A stretch of DNA of 8,102 bases from Desulfuromonadaceae bacterium (GCA_003250235.1 QKGY01000335.1:1-8102); one strand, 5' to 3'. Shown: positions 1-6,506, numbered from the stretch's first letter. The notes: a model not told the origin generated them from the letters alone. Program-made: numbers and translations.

Positions 1-42
1 CAGGTCGACAAGGGGTTTTTCAAAATCAAGATAGAATTGCAT
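1..42 (-). CDS. accA: Acetyl-CoA carboxylase carboxyltransferase subunit alpha, N-terminal fragment (cut by window edge)
   Basis: Only the first 14 codons are inside the window; they read MQFYLDFEKPLVDL and then leave at the left edge. That start, with its FYLDFEKP segment, matches the opening of AccA proteins. AccA is the alpha half of the carboxyltransferase that moves the carboxyl group from biotin to acetyl-CoA to make malonyl-CoA, the first committed step of fatty-acid synthesis in the cytoplasm. The ATG is preceded by an AGGAG ribosome-binding site (51-55) at 8-nt spacing. The gene lies directly downstream of dnaE on the same strand, an order also found in E. coli and many other proteobacteria, and this supports the call. 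It has its own promoter-like sequence (85-113). The identification rests on a very short peptide plus synteny. Confidence 0.8.
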   Translation of the reverse strand, partial: MQFYLDFEKPLVDL

Positions 43-84
43 AATCGTATCTCCTGACTTGTCCATTTGTTTCGCAAGCGTTCA

Positions 85-113
85 TTTATATAACAACGCA
101 CGCGAAATAACAA
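85..113 (-). promoter_or_regulatory. Predicted sigma70-type promoter for accA
   Basis: On the minus strand there is a -35 TTGTTA (108-113), a 17-nt spacer and a -10 TATAAA (85-90). The -35 matches the consensus at 4 of 6 positions and the -10 at 5 of 6. Transcription would start near 78, giving a leader of roughly 36 nt before the accA ATG at 42. It lies wholly in the dnaE-accA gap, so accA can probably be expressed independently of dnaE read-through. This is found by eye only. Confidence 0.5.
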
Positions 114-155
114 TGCTTTATCACACGGAACCAGTCGGCAAAGTCTGCATTACCC

Positions 156-172
156 CCGAAACGGACTTTCGG
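156..172 (-). repeat. Hairpin just after the dnaE stop codon
   Basis: A perfect 6-bp inverted repeat, CCGAAA and TTTCGG, surrounds a 5-nt loop and begins 4 nt after the dnaE stop codon (176-178). On the dnaE transcript it is followed by GGGTAATG, not a U-run, so it is not a standard intrinsic terminator. It could be an mRNA-processing or stabilising stem. The AAAGTC on its 5' side can also pair with a downstream GACTTT (140-145 on the plus strand), so two alternative folds are possible. Confidence 0.4.
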
Positions 173-175
173 CTC

Positions 176-3100
176 TTATTCGAAGGTGACCACCTTATAG
201 CCGAACAGCTTTTCGGACTCTTCCATCAACTCGTCCGTGGCAGATACCTTCAGGCGCTCCCCGGGGCGAATCGTCGTCTCGCTTCGATTGGGGATCACCA
301 GATGAATCAGCGGCTCACAGGTGCCGCGATGACGCTCGAGGATGCCCTTCAAAGCCCTGAGCTGGTTTTCGTCCAAGCCAGGGCTGGTGATACGGAAATG
401 TACCTTGCGCGTCTGGCGCTCCTTGACCTCGCGCAGCGACAGCACTTCCGACACCATCAGCTTGCAGGTTTCCTCCCCCACATCCAGCGTCCCGCTGACC
501 AGCAGGGGTTCTTCCGACTTGAGCAATTCCATGGAGGCCATGTAGACCTCCGGGAAGACCACCATTTCCACAAAACCGCTGAGGTCCTCCAGCGTGACGA
601 AGGCCATGCGGTCCCCCTTTTTGGTCGTCAGCTCCTTGAGCCCCGCCACGATGCCGCAAACCCGGGCTTCGGACTTGTCGGGCCGCTCGGACAGACCGGA
701 GGTGTCGCAGGTGGCGAATCGGCGGATCGTGTCGCCATGGCGAGCCAGGGGATGGCCGGTGATATAGAAGCCGAGCGCCTCCTTCTCGAAGCCGAGAAGA
801 ATTTTTTCCGGCCACTCCTCCATCTCGGGGAGTTCACCATACCCGTTGCCGTTGTGGGAGACGATCTCCGAAACGCCGAACAGGGACTCCTGCCCCTGGG
901 CCTTCTCGCGCTGCACCTTCTGGCCGATTTCCATGGCTTCCTCCAGAACGGCCATATACTGGGCGCGCTTGCCTTTGAGAGAATCGAAGGCGCCGCAGCG
1001 GATCAGCGCCTCGACCACCTTCTTGTTGACCTTGCGCAGATCGACCCGCTCGCAAAAATCGTGCAGCGTGGTAAAAGGCCCTTCCTTGCGCACTTCGATG
1101 ATCGACTCGAGAGCTGCCGCGCCGACCCCCTTTACGGCGCCGAGCCCGAAGCGGATCGAACGCTCGTGTACGGTGAAGGAACGATCCGAGGCGTTGATAT
1201 CCGGGGGCAGCACCTCGATTCCCATGGACCGCACCTCGGAGATGTTCTTGATCACCTTGTCGGTGTTTTCCATGTCCTCAGTCAGCAGCGCAGCCATGAA
1301 CTCGACGGGATAATGGGCCTTGAGATAGGCGGTATGGTAGGCCACCAGGGCATAAGCGGCCGAGTGCGACTTGTTGAAACCGTAAGCCGCGAACTTCTCC
1401 ATGAGGTCGAACACGCCCTCGGCCTTCTTGATATCGAGATGGTTTTCCTTGGACCCCGCGAGGAAGATCTCCTTCTGCTTGGCCATCTCTTCGGGCTTCT
1501 TCTTACCCATGGCCCGGCGCAGCAGGTCCGCACCGCCGAGGCTGTAGTTGGCCAGAACCTGGGCGATGAGCATGACCTGTTCCTGGTAGACGATAACCCC
1601 GTAGGTATCCTTGAGGATCGGCTCCAGTTGCGGGAAATCATAGGTGATGGACTTGCGCCCGTGCTTGCGCTGAATAAAGTCATCGACCATGCCCGAGCCC
1701 AGAGGGCCGGGACGGTACAGGGCGCAGATCGCGATAATGTCCTCGAAACACGACGGCTTGAGCTTTACCAGCAGCTCCTTCATCCCCGAGGATTCGAGCT
1801 GGAACACCCCCGTCGTCTCCCCGGCGGACAGCAGGCGGTAGGTATCGGGGTCGTCATCGCCGATGATGCGCAGGTCGAAATCAGGGTTTTTCCCTTCGCG
1901 GATCAGACGCACCGCATTGTCGATGACTGTGAGGGTCTTCAGGCCGAGAAAGTCGAACTTTACCAGCCCGATCTTCTCGACATAGCTCATGGCGAACTGG
2001 GTCACCTGACCGCCCGACTTGGGATCGGTGTAGAGCGGAAGGTATTCGGGCAGAGGCTTGGGGGTGACCACGACGCCGGCGGCGTGAGTCGACGCATGGC
2101 GGGTCAACCCCTCGAGCGCCAGGGCGATGGTGAAGAGTTCCTTGACCTTGGCGTCTTTCTCCACCAGTTCCTTGAGCTTGGGTTCCTGCTGGAGCGCCTC
2201 TTTGAGGGTGATATTGAGAACCCCCGGCACCAGCTTGGCGATACGGTCCACGTCCCCGTAGGGGATGTTCATCGCCCGGCCCACATCGCGGATGACGCCC
2301 TTGGCCATCATGGTTCCGAAGGTGATGATCTGGGCGACGTTGGCTTCGCCGTATTTATGCCGGACATAGTTGATCACTTCCTCACGCCCGTAGATGCAGA
2401 AGTCGACGTCGATATCCGGCATGGAGATACGTTCTGGGTTGAGGAAACGCTCGAACAGCAGATTGTAGGGCATCGGATCGATGTCGGTGATGCGGATGGC
2501 GTAGGCCACCAGGCTGCCGGCGGCGCTGCCGCGGCCGGGGCCGACCGGAATGGTATGGTCCTTGGCCCAGTTGATGAAATCCGCCACGATGAGGAAATAT
2601 CCGGGGAACCCCATCTGCATGATACAGTCCAGCTCGCGCTCCAGGCGAACCCGATACGTCTTTTCATCTTCATCGGAAAAGTTCGGGCGGATCTTGCGGA
2701 TATCGCGGATACGCTCCTCGAGGCCGGTGCGGGCCATCTCGGACAACACATCGTCGAGGCTCTTGTCCACCGGTTTTTCGTACTGGGGAAAATGATAGGT
2801 CTTGAAATCGATCTCGAGGTTGCAGCGCTCGGCGATGGCCACCGTGTTACTGATTGCTTCGGGCACATGGCGAAAGAGCTGGGTCATCTCCTCGGGAGTT
2901 TTGACATAAAACTCGTTGTTGGAGAACCGCATGCGGTTGGGATCGTCCATGGTCTTGCCGGTCTGGATGCACAGCAGGACCTCATGGGCGTGGGCGTCTT
3001 CCCGGGTCAGATAGTGACAGTCGTTGGTCGCCACCAGGGGCAGCTTGAGATCCTGGGAGAGCTGGATGAGTCCCTTGTTGACCGGCTCCTGCTCGGGCAG

Positions 3101-3649
3101 AAAGTTCTCCTGTAGTTCCAGGAAAAACCGGTTGTCGTCGAACACCTCGGACATGGCCCTAGCCCGAACGGCCGCTTCCTCCATGCGGTTCATGCCGATG
3201 AGCGTAGGGATCTCTCCTCCCAGACAGGCCGTCAGGGCGATAAGCCCCTCGTTGCGCTCCTTCAGCAAATCCCAGTCGATACGGGGTTTATAGTAGAAGC
3301 CCTCGCGGTACGCAGCGGAAACCAGATGGCAGAGATTGCGATACCCCGTCAGGTTCTGGCACAGCAGCACCATGTGATAGGAGGCTTCGGAGGACCCCCG
3401 GGCATTGCCCTTGTCGAAACGCGAACCGGGAGCAATATAGACCTCGCAGCCGATGATCGGCTTGACACCGGCCGCCGATGCCTTGATATAAAATTCCATC
3501 GCGCCGAACATGTTGCCATGATCGGTCACGGCCAGCGCCGGCATCTTGTATTCGTGGGCCCGGTGGACCAGGTCGCCGATTTTGATGGCTCCGTCAAGCA
3601 GGCTGTATTGGCTGTGAAGGTGGAGATGGACGAAATTGGCGTGTTCCAT
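176..3649 (-). CDS. dnaE: DNA polymerase III alpha subunit (replicative polymerase, DnaE1 type)
   Basis: This is the catalytic C-family polymerase of the replisome, 1157 aa, close to the 1160 aa of E. coli DnaE. Domains in order: an N-terminal PHP domain (about 5-270) with HLH at 10-12, TDHG at 42-45 and NDCH at 209-212; palm and thumb with GPGRGSAAGS near 370-379 and the catalytic aspartates in PDIDVDF (411-417), plus a third in KFDFLGL (D566); fingers with YQEQVM (688-693), RRAMGKKKPEEM (711-722) and GFNKSHSAAYA (757-767); a helix-hairpin-helix region near 835-890; a beta-clamp-binding pentapeptide QESLF at 920-924; an OB fold about 994-1075; and a C-terminal tau-binding region. The ATG at 3649 has an AGAGG site (3656-3660) at 6-nt spacing. 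A promoter sits about 190 nt upstream and accA follows. Unlike E. coli DnaE, the PHP metal ligands look complete. No frameshift or truncation is seen. Confidence 0.98.
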   Translation of the reverse strand: MEHANFVHLHLHSQYSLLDGAIKIGDLVHRAHEYKMPALAVTDHGNMFGAMEFYIKASAAGVKPIIGCEVYIAPGSRFDKGNARGSSEASYHMVLLCQNLTGYRNLCHLVSAAYREGFYYKPRIDWDLLKERNEGLIALTACLGGEIPTLIGMNRMEEAAVRARAMSEVFDDNRFFLELQENFLPEQEPVNKGLIQLSQDLKLPLVATNDCHYLTREDAHAHEVLLCIQTGKTMDDPNRMRFSNNEFYVKTPEEMTQLFRHVPEAISNTVAIAERCNLEIDFKTYHFPQYEKPVDKSLDDVLSEMARTGLEERIRDIRKIRPNFSDEDEKTYRVRLERELDCIMQMGFPGYFLIVADFINWAKDHTIPVGPGRGSAAGSLVAYAIRITDIDPMPYNLLFERFLNPERISMPDIDVDFCIYGREEVINYVRHKYGEANVAQIITFGTMMAKGVIRDVGRAMNIPYGDVDRIAKLVPGVLNITLKEALQQEPKLKELVEKDAKVKELFTIALALEGLTRHASTHAAGVVVTPKPLPEYLPLYTDPKSGGQVTQFAMSYVEKIGLVKFDFLGLKTLTVIDNAVRLIREGKNPDFDLRIIGDDDPDTYRLLSAGETTGVFQLESSGMKELLVKLKPSCFEDIIAICALYRPGPLGSGMVDDFIQRKHGRKSITYDFPQLEPILKDTYGVIVYQEQVMLIAQVLANYSLGGADLLRRAMGKKKPEEMAKQKEIFLAGSKENHLDIKKAEGVFDLMEKFAAYGFNKSHSAAYALVAYHTAYLKAHYPVEFMAALLTEDMENTDKVIKNISEVRSMGIEVLPPDINASDRSFTVHERSIRFGLGAVKGVGAAALESIIEVRKEGPFTTLHDFCERVDLRKVNKKVVEALIRCGAFDSLKGKRAQYMAVLEEAMEIGQKVQREKAQGQESLFGVSEIVSHNGNGYGELPEMEEWPEKILLGFEKEALGFYITGHPLARHGDTIRRFATCDTSGLSERPDKSEARVCGIVAGLKELTTKKGDRMAFVTLEDLSGFVEMVVFPEVYMASMELLKSEEPLLVSGTLDVGEETCKLMVSEVLSLREVKERQTRKVHFRITSPGLDENQLRALKGILERHRGTCEPLIHLVIPNRSETTIRPGERLKVSATDELMEESEKLFGYKVVTFE

Positions 3650-3719
3650 GCGAATCCTCTGGAGCTTGAGATCAGCCTTTCGGAAGACTGAGGTGTTTTT
3701 TCTTGCGAAAGTCAGGGGG

Positions 3720-3761
3720 CGTTTCAGCGACGCTCAGAAAGGAGTATCAAAGCCTGAAACG
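3720..3761 (-). repeat. Inverted repeat in the dnaE leader
   Basis: CGTTTCAG (3720-3727) and CTGAAACG (3754-3761) form a perfect 8-bp inverted repeat separated by 26 nt. It lies inside the stretch between the predicted dnaE promoter and the dnaE start codon, so it would be transcribed as a stem-loop in the leader RNA. No U-run follows, and no ATG-started leader peptide exists between about 3832 and 3650. It could be a regulatory stem, a protein-binding site or chance. Confidence 0.35.
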
Positions 3762-3837
3762 GTTTCCGGAGATGAAAAAAACCGATATTGCCAGCGCTGT
3801 TACGCCGCAATGACCGGCTGGGATGAATGTCTGGCAG

Positions 3838-3867
3838 ATTTTACCATTCGCTCTCGAACGAGGTCAA
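3838..3867 (-). promoter_or_regulatory. Predicted sigma70-type promoter for dnaE, with extended -10
   Basis: On the minus strand there is a -35 TTGACC (3862-3867, 5 of 6 consensus), an 18-nt spacer and a -10 TAAAAT (3838-3843, 5 of 6). The -10 is preceded by TGG, so it also has the TGn extended element. This is the best promoter-like sequence in the window. It points at dnaE and starts RNA near 3831, leaving an unusually long leader of about 180 nt. It lies downstream of the maf stop codon, so dnaE is likely its own transcription unit. Confidence 0.6.
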
Positions 3868-3937
3868 GCTAACGAAACGCGAGATCGACAGGAGATTGTG
3901 TGACCCTCCAAAACGGTCAAAACAGGCTAAAAAGTCC

Positions 3938-4519
3938 TTAGAGCACTTCGACCCCGAACTGTCCAAGGATTTCCACCAGTTTGATGAGGGGCAGCCCGAT
4001 GAGGCTGGTGTAGTCCTCCCCTTCCATGCTCTGCATCAGGGCGATTCCTAGCCCTTCGATCTTGAAGGAGCCGGCACAGTCGACGGGGTTCTCCCGCTGG
4101 ACATATTGAGCAATCTGCTTGTCGGTGAGCGCCTTGAGGGTCACGGTGTAGGTGGCGAAGTCGGACACCGACTGCCCCGTCGAGGCATCGTAGACCGTCA
4201 CCCCGGTGTAGAAGGTATGGCTTTTCCCAGCCATGGTGCGCAACTGCTCAATGGCACGGGACGGGGTACCGGGCTTGCCGAGAATTTTGTTGCGCGGATC
4301 GACAAACACCTGGTCCGAACCGATGATCAAGGCTTCGGGATAAAGCTCCCGCAGACTGATCGCCTTGTGGTACGCCAGATGCTTGACCAGAAGCTCCGGC
4401 GCAATACCGATATCCATCTCCTCTTTGTACAGGGGCGCATCCGCAACAAAGGGGATCTCCAGTTGTTTGAGGAGCTGGCGGCGATAGGGGCTGGTGGAGG
4501 CAAGGACGATCGGGCGCAT
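3938..4519 (-). CDS. Maf family nucleotide pyrophosphatase, YceF-like (predicted 7-methyl-GTP pyrophosphatase)
   Basis: The 193-aa protein has the full Maf/ITPase-like layout. It opens with ASTSPYRRQLL (7-17), the nucleotide-binding SxxRR signature. IIGSDQV (65-71) carries the catalytic aspartate D69 and Q70. Then come LGKP (80-83), TFYTGV (102-107) and CAGSFKIEGLG (148-158). The GSDQ, CAGSFK-EG and SLIGLPL segments fit the YceF subgroup, which hydrolyses m7GTP to m7GMP and pyrophosphate, better than the dTTP/UTP-specific YhdE subgroup. The role is cytoplasmic removal of modified nucleotides before they enter nucleic acid. The ATG at 4519 has an AAAGGA site about 6 nt upstream. It follows the unknown 129-aa gene by 60 nt and precedes the dnaE promoter. 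Substrate preference is inferred from subgroup similarity only. In E. coli the gene is yceF; no symbol is given here because Maf naming differs between taxa. Confidence 0.93.
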   Translation of the reverse strand: MRPIVLASTSPYRRQLLKQLEIPFVADAPLYKEEMDIGIAPELLVKHLAYHKAISLRELYPEALIIGSDQVFVDPRNKILGKPGTPSRAIEQLRTMAGKSHTFYTGVTVYDASTGQSVSDFATYTVTLKALTDKQIAQYVQRENPVDCAGSFKIEGLGIALMQSMEGEDYTSLIGLPLIKLVEILGQFGVEVL

Positions 4520-4547
4520 AGGGTTTCCTTTGAAGGCGATTTGCCTT

Positions 4548-4576
4548 TTTGTACCCTACCTCCCCGCGAATTGCAA
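4548..4576 (-). promoter_or_regulatory. Possible weak promoter for maf
   Basis: TTGCAA (4571-4576) and TACAAA (4548-4553) on the minus strand are separated by 17 nt; each matches the sigma70 hexamer at 4 of 6 positions. RNA would start near 4541, about 22 nt before the maf ATG. It lies in the short gap after the 129-aa gene's stop codon, so maf may be transcribed alone as well as by read-through. Matches of this quality occur by chance. Confidence 0.3.
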
Positions 4577-4579
4577 CGC

Positions 4580-4969
4580 TCAGAACGCCGCCTCCCAGCG
4601 GGCGTTCTCTTCTTCGACCCGCGATGTGCCGGCAAACAGCGGCAGGTGCACATGGGGAGCCGGCTCCCTGGAGACACCGCAGCGCCCCTCCTTCACCAGG
4701 GGGATCTGCAAAGCCGCCTGCACTAAGGCGGCCCGAATCCGGTCATTGCCGCAACGCAAAAGAAAAGAAGCGGCCTCGTCGGCATTGCCCAGCCACTGAT
4801 CGACGAAAGTCACTTCCGCGTCCCGGCCGAGTTCGATCAGAACCTCCCCTTCGTAATACCCGTCACCAACCATGCCACAGATCTTCACTCCGTTGTCGCA
4901 CCGTTCCACCGAATGGGTATCGAAATAGACGCCCTGCCCTTCAGATTCCACCGTGTCGATATAGATCAT
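4580..4969 (-). CDS. Uncharacterised 129-aa protein between WYL regulator and maf
   Basis: I do not recognise this protein. The ATG at 4969 is chosen because a perfect AGGAGG lies 5 nt upstream. The frame stays open to a GTG at 5029 that would add 20 residues, but no convincing ribosome-binding site precedes it. The product is probably cytoplasmic: no signal peptide or membrane segment is visible. Residues 1-57 alternate short hydrophobic strands with charged turns (for example VKICGMV and GEVLIELG). Residues 62-92 look helical, with an LLRCGNDRIRAALVQAAL stretch. The last 35 residues are richer in Pro, Arg and Glu. Four cysteines (24, 31, 73, 97) are present but in no classic zinc-finger spacing. 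Intact frame, good ribosome-binding site and GC-rich codon use argue that it is real. It lies 119 nt after the WYL gene and 60 nt before maf. Confidence 0.75.
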   Translation of the reverse strand: MIYIDTVESEGQGVYFDTHSVERCDNGVKICGMVGDGYYEGEVLIELGRDAEVTFVDQWLGNADEAASFLLRCGNDRIRAALVQAALQIPLVKEGRCGVSREPAPHVHLPLFAGTSRVEEENARWEAAF

Positions 4970-4974
4970 GTCTG

Positions 4975-4980
4975 CCTCCT
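4975..4980 (-). promoter_or_regulatory. Strong Shine-Dalgarno that fixes the start of the 129-aa gene
   Basis: AGGAGG on the minus strand, 5 nt before the ATG at 4969. It favours this start over the in-frame GTG at 5029. Confidence 0.8.
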
Positions 4981-5014
4981 GTGTCGGTTTTGATTTTAGT
5001 GTACCGGCACCAGA

Positions 5015-5027
5015 GACAGAATATGTC
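5015..5027. repeat. Short inverted repeat upstream of the 129-aa gene
   Basis: GACA-GAATA-TGTC, with 4-bp arms around a 5-nt centre, lies about 45 nt upstream of the 129-aa gene's ATG and just downstream of the WYL regulator gene. It has the size of a small operator, but such short arms are expected by chance. Confidence 0.2.
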
Positions 5028-5051
5028 ACACTAGATTCAATGGAATAATAC

Positions 5052-5067
5052 GGCGTTAGCAGACGCC
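5052..5067 (-). terminator. Weak possible terminator after the WYL regulator
   Basis: On the minus strand GGCGT-CTGCTA-ACGCC forms a 5-bp stem with a 6-nt loop, followed by GTATTATT. It begins about 20 nt after the WYL stop codon. The stem is short and the U-run broken, so termination would be partial at best; it would separate the galE operon from the 129-aa gene. Confidence 0.3.
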
Positions 5068-5088
5068 CTTGACCCGGAACTCCAAGGA

Positions 5089-6075
5089 TCAGCCGCAGCG
5101 ATCCAGCGCTAGGCGCAAGCCTTCTGCAAACCGTCTTTGAAGGCCAGGAGGGGACAGAACCTCCACGTGAGGGATGTAGGAATAGAGCCAGGAAAGGATT
5201 TCCCGCTCGCCGGCCGCTTCGAGGCAGAGGATGACGGAACCGTCCTTCTGCTCTTCGAGGGTCTGGGTGGGATGCCAGGATCGTTCGCGGATGAGGTGGG
5301 CAACCTCGGGCGAAAAACGAACCCGGATAGGCATCGGCTGGTCATCGATCAACCCGAACGCATTGCCGGTCAGCGAATCGAGGCGAAAATCTTCGGGGAT
5401 CTCGAAACGTTCCTCGGTGAGACGGATATCCTTCACCCGGTCCACCAGGAACAAACGCAACCCCTTGCGGTTGTGGGCGTAACCGCCGAGGTAGAGGGAA
5501 TCCTTGTAAAACAGCAGGGTGTAGGGATCAAAGAGGTATTCCTCTCCGGACCTTCGGGGTGGCGCATAAACCAGAACGCAGCGATACTGGTACAGCAGCG
5601 CCTCGCGCACCCGGGTAAGGATATCCTTTTTGCCGGAATAATCCCTGAGCCCCTGGAATCGCGGCACGGCCGCCTCCGCCAGCCGCTCCAGGTGAGCGAC
5701 ACTGCGTGGCGGGAGGCTGGAACGGATCCGGGCGAAGATCGCGTCCAGGTCCTCGGCAAAAGGGGTACCCTGAAGGAAGGCGAGCTGCCCCCGGCAGAAA
5801 TAGAGGGTCATCAGCTCCTGAAGGGAAAAGGTGATGGGAGGGATGTTCTTGAAGCCGGTGATGAAACGGTAAAGCACCCGCCCGTCCGGCTCGCGCTCCC
5901 GCACCAGGGGGTAGCCGGCGTCGGCAATGGCCTGAAGATCGCGGTAAATGGTGCGCCGGTTGACCTGGCACTCTTCGACCAGTTCATCCACCGTGGCCCC
6001 GTATCGCGCCTCGAGAATGCGGATCACATCATGCAGTCGGGAGGCCTGACTGTATTTTTTTGCAGGTTTGGCCAC
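5089..6075 (-). CDS. HTH and WYL-domain transcriptional regulator (YafY-like)
   Basis: The 328-aa protein has an N-terminal winged helix-turn-helix (about 13-72) with the recognition-helix signature VNRRTIYRDLQAI (38-50), typical of DeoR/YafY-type regulators. A WYL ligand-binding domain follows (about 150-228). There the namesake W-Y-L is L194-Y195-L196 in a SLYLGGYAHNRKGLRLF context, with conserved LFLVDRV (208-214). A C-terminal WCX-type extension (about 245-325) completes it. WYL regulators bind DNA and are thought to sense nucleic-acid or nucleotide ligands; several control DNA-damage or phage-defence genes. The start is GTG at 6075: an in-frame TGA lies three codons upstream, no ATG occurs in the first 85 codons, and GAGG sits 4 nt before it. 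It lies 27 nt after the MazG-like gene, so the two are very likely co-transcribed. Targets and ligand cannot be read from the sequence. Confidence 0.92.
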   Translation of the reverse strand: MAKPAKKYSQASRLHDVIRILEARYGATVDELVEECQVNRRTIYRDLQAIADAGYPLVREREPDGRVLYRFITGFKNIPPITFSLQELMTLYFCRGQLAFLQGTPFAEDLDAIFARIRSSLPPRSVAHLERLAEAAVPRFQGLRDYSGKKDILTRVREALLYQYRCVLVYAPPRRSGEEYLFDPYTLLFYKDSLYLGGYAHNRKGLRLFLVDRVKDIRLTEERFEIPEDFRLDSLTGNAFGLIDDQPMPIRVRFSPEVAHLIRERSWHPTQTLEEQKDGSVILCLEAAGEREILSWLYSYIPHVEVLSPPGLQRRFAEGLRLALDRCG

Positions 6076-6102
6076 GATGCCTCAAGAGCGGGATTGCAGG
6101 AT

Positions 6103-6504
6103 TCAGATTTCCGGCTCACGGTTGTCATCGCCGGCAACCGCATCTTTATAGTAGGTGTATTTGTGGGACTTGCCCCGGACCTGCTCGCTGGGATATTTGC
6201 GGATATTCTTTTCCATCTTGGCCAGAACCGTATCCGCCATATCCAGACCGAGGGTATTGGCCAGGGACAGGGAATAGATCACGATATCCGCCAACTCTTC
6301 ACCGATATCGACCAAAGCATCCGGAGAAAGATTTTTGGACTGCTCGACGGTCAGCCACTGGAAATGCTCCATCAGCTCGGCCGCCTCAATGGCGATCGAC
6401 ATGCTGAGGTTCTTCGGGGTATGAAACTGCTCCCAGTCGCGCTCGCGGACGAATTCCGCCATTTTTGCCTTCAGGTCCTGCAGGGTAGTCCGGCTGTCAC
6501 TCAT
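6103..6504 (-). CDS. MazG-like nucleotide pyrophosphohydrolase (dCTP pyrophosphatase / RS21-C6 type)
   Basis: The 133-aa all-helical protein carries the MazG-superfamily metal signature ExxE-(26)-ExxD: E40 and E43 in IEAAELMEHFQW, E70 and D73 in EELADIVIY. The FHTPKNL segment (27-33) before the first motif and the KMEKNIRKYP and SHKYT segments after the second match the single-domain dCTP pyrophosphatase (human DCTPP1, RS21-C6) branch, not the two-domain MazG. It is expected to hydrolyse non-canonical or excess dNTPs to dNMP and pyrophosphate in the cytoplasm, with Mg2+ held by the four acidic residues. The ATG at 6504 follows a near-perfect ribosome-binding site. It lies 54 nt after galE and 27 nt before the WYL regulator. 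The exact substrate is not readable from sequence. Confidence 0.93.
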   Translation of the reverse strand: MSDSRTTLQDLKAKMAEFVRERDWEQFHTPKNLSMSIAIEAAELMEHFQWLTVEQSKNLSPDALVDIGEELADIVIYSLSLANTLGLDMADTVLAKMEKNIRKYPSEQVRGKSHKYTYYKDAVAGDDNREPEI

Positions 6505-6506
6505 AA

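Noticed and set aside
59..3115. 1018-codon open frame on the plus strand antisense to dnaE
   Set aside because: It is exactly codon-aligned with dnaE on the other strand. Its stops would be TTA, CTA or TCA codons in dnaE, which dnaE avoids, so the frame stays open without selection. The product resembles no known protein.
3901..3919. TGACC-N9-GGTCA inverted repeat after maf as a terminator
   Set aside because: Only a 5-bp stem with a 9-nt loop and no proper U-run on the minus strand; too weak to call.
3636..4051. Small plus-strand open frames (3636-3872, 3827-4051) in the maf-dnaE gap
   Set aside because: They overlap the start of dnaE or the end of maf, have no clear ribosome-binding site and show no recognisable protein features; the gap is better explained by the dnaE promoter and leader.
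4533..4550. AAGGC-GATTT-GCCTT hairpin followed by a T-run on the plus strand
   Set aside because: It looks like a rightward terminator, but no plus-strand gene precedes it. On the minus strand no U-run follows, and it overlaps the maf leader, so it does not serve the known genes.
4970..5029. GTG at 5029 as the start of the 129-aa gene
   Set aside because: It lacks a convincing ribosome-binding site, whereas the ATG at 4969 has a perfect AGGAGG 5 nt upstream; the extra 20 residues look like untranslated leader.
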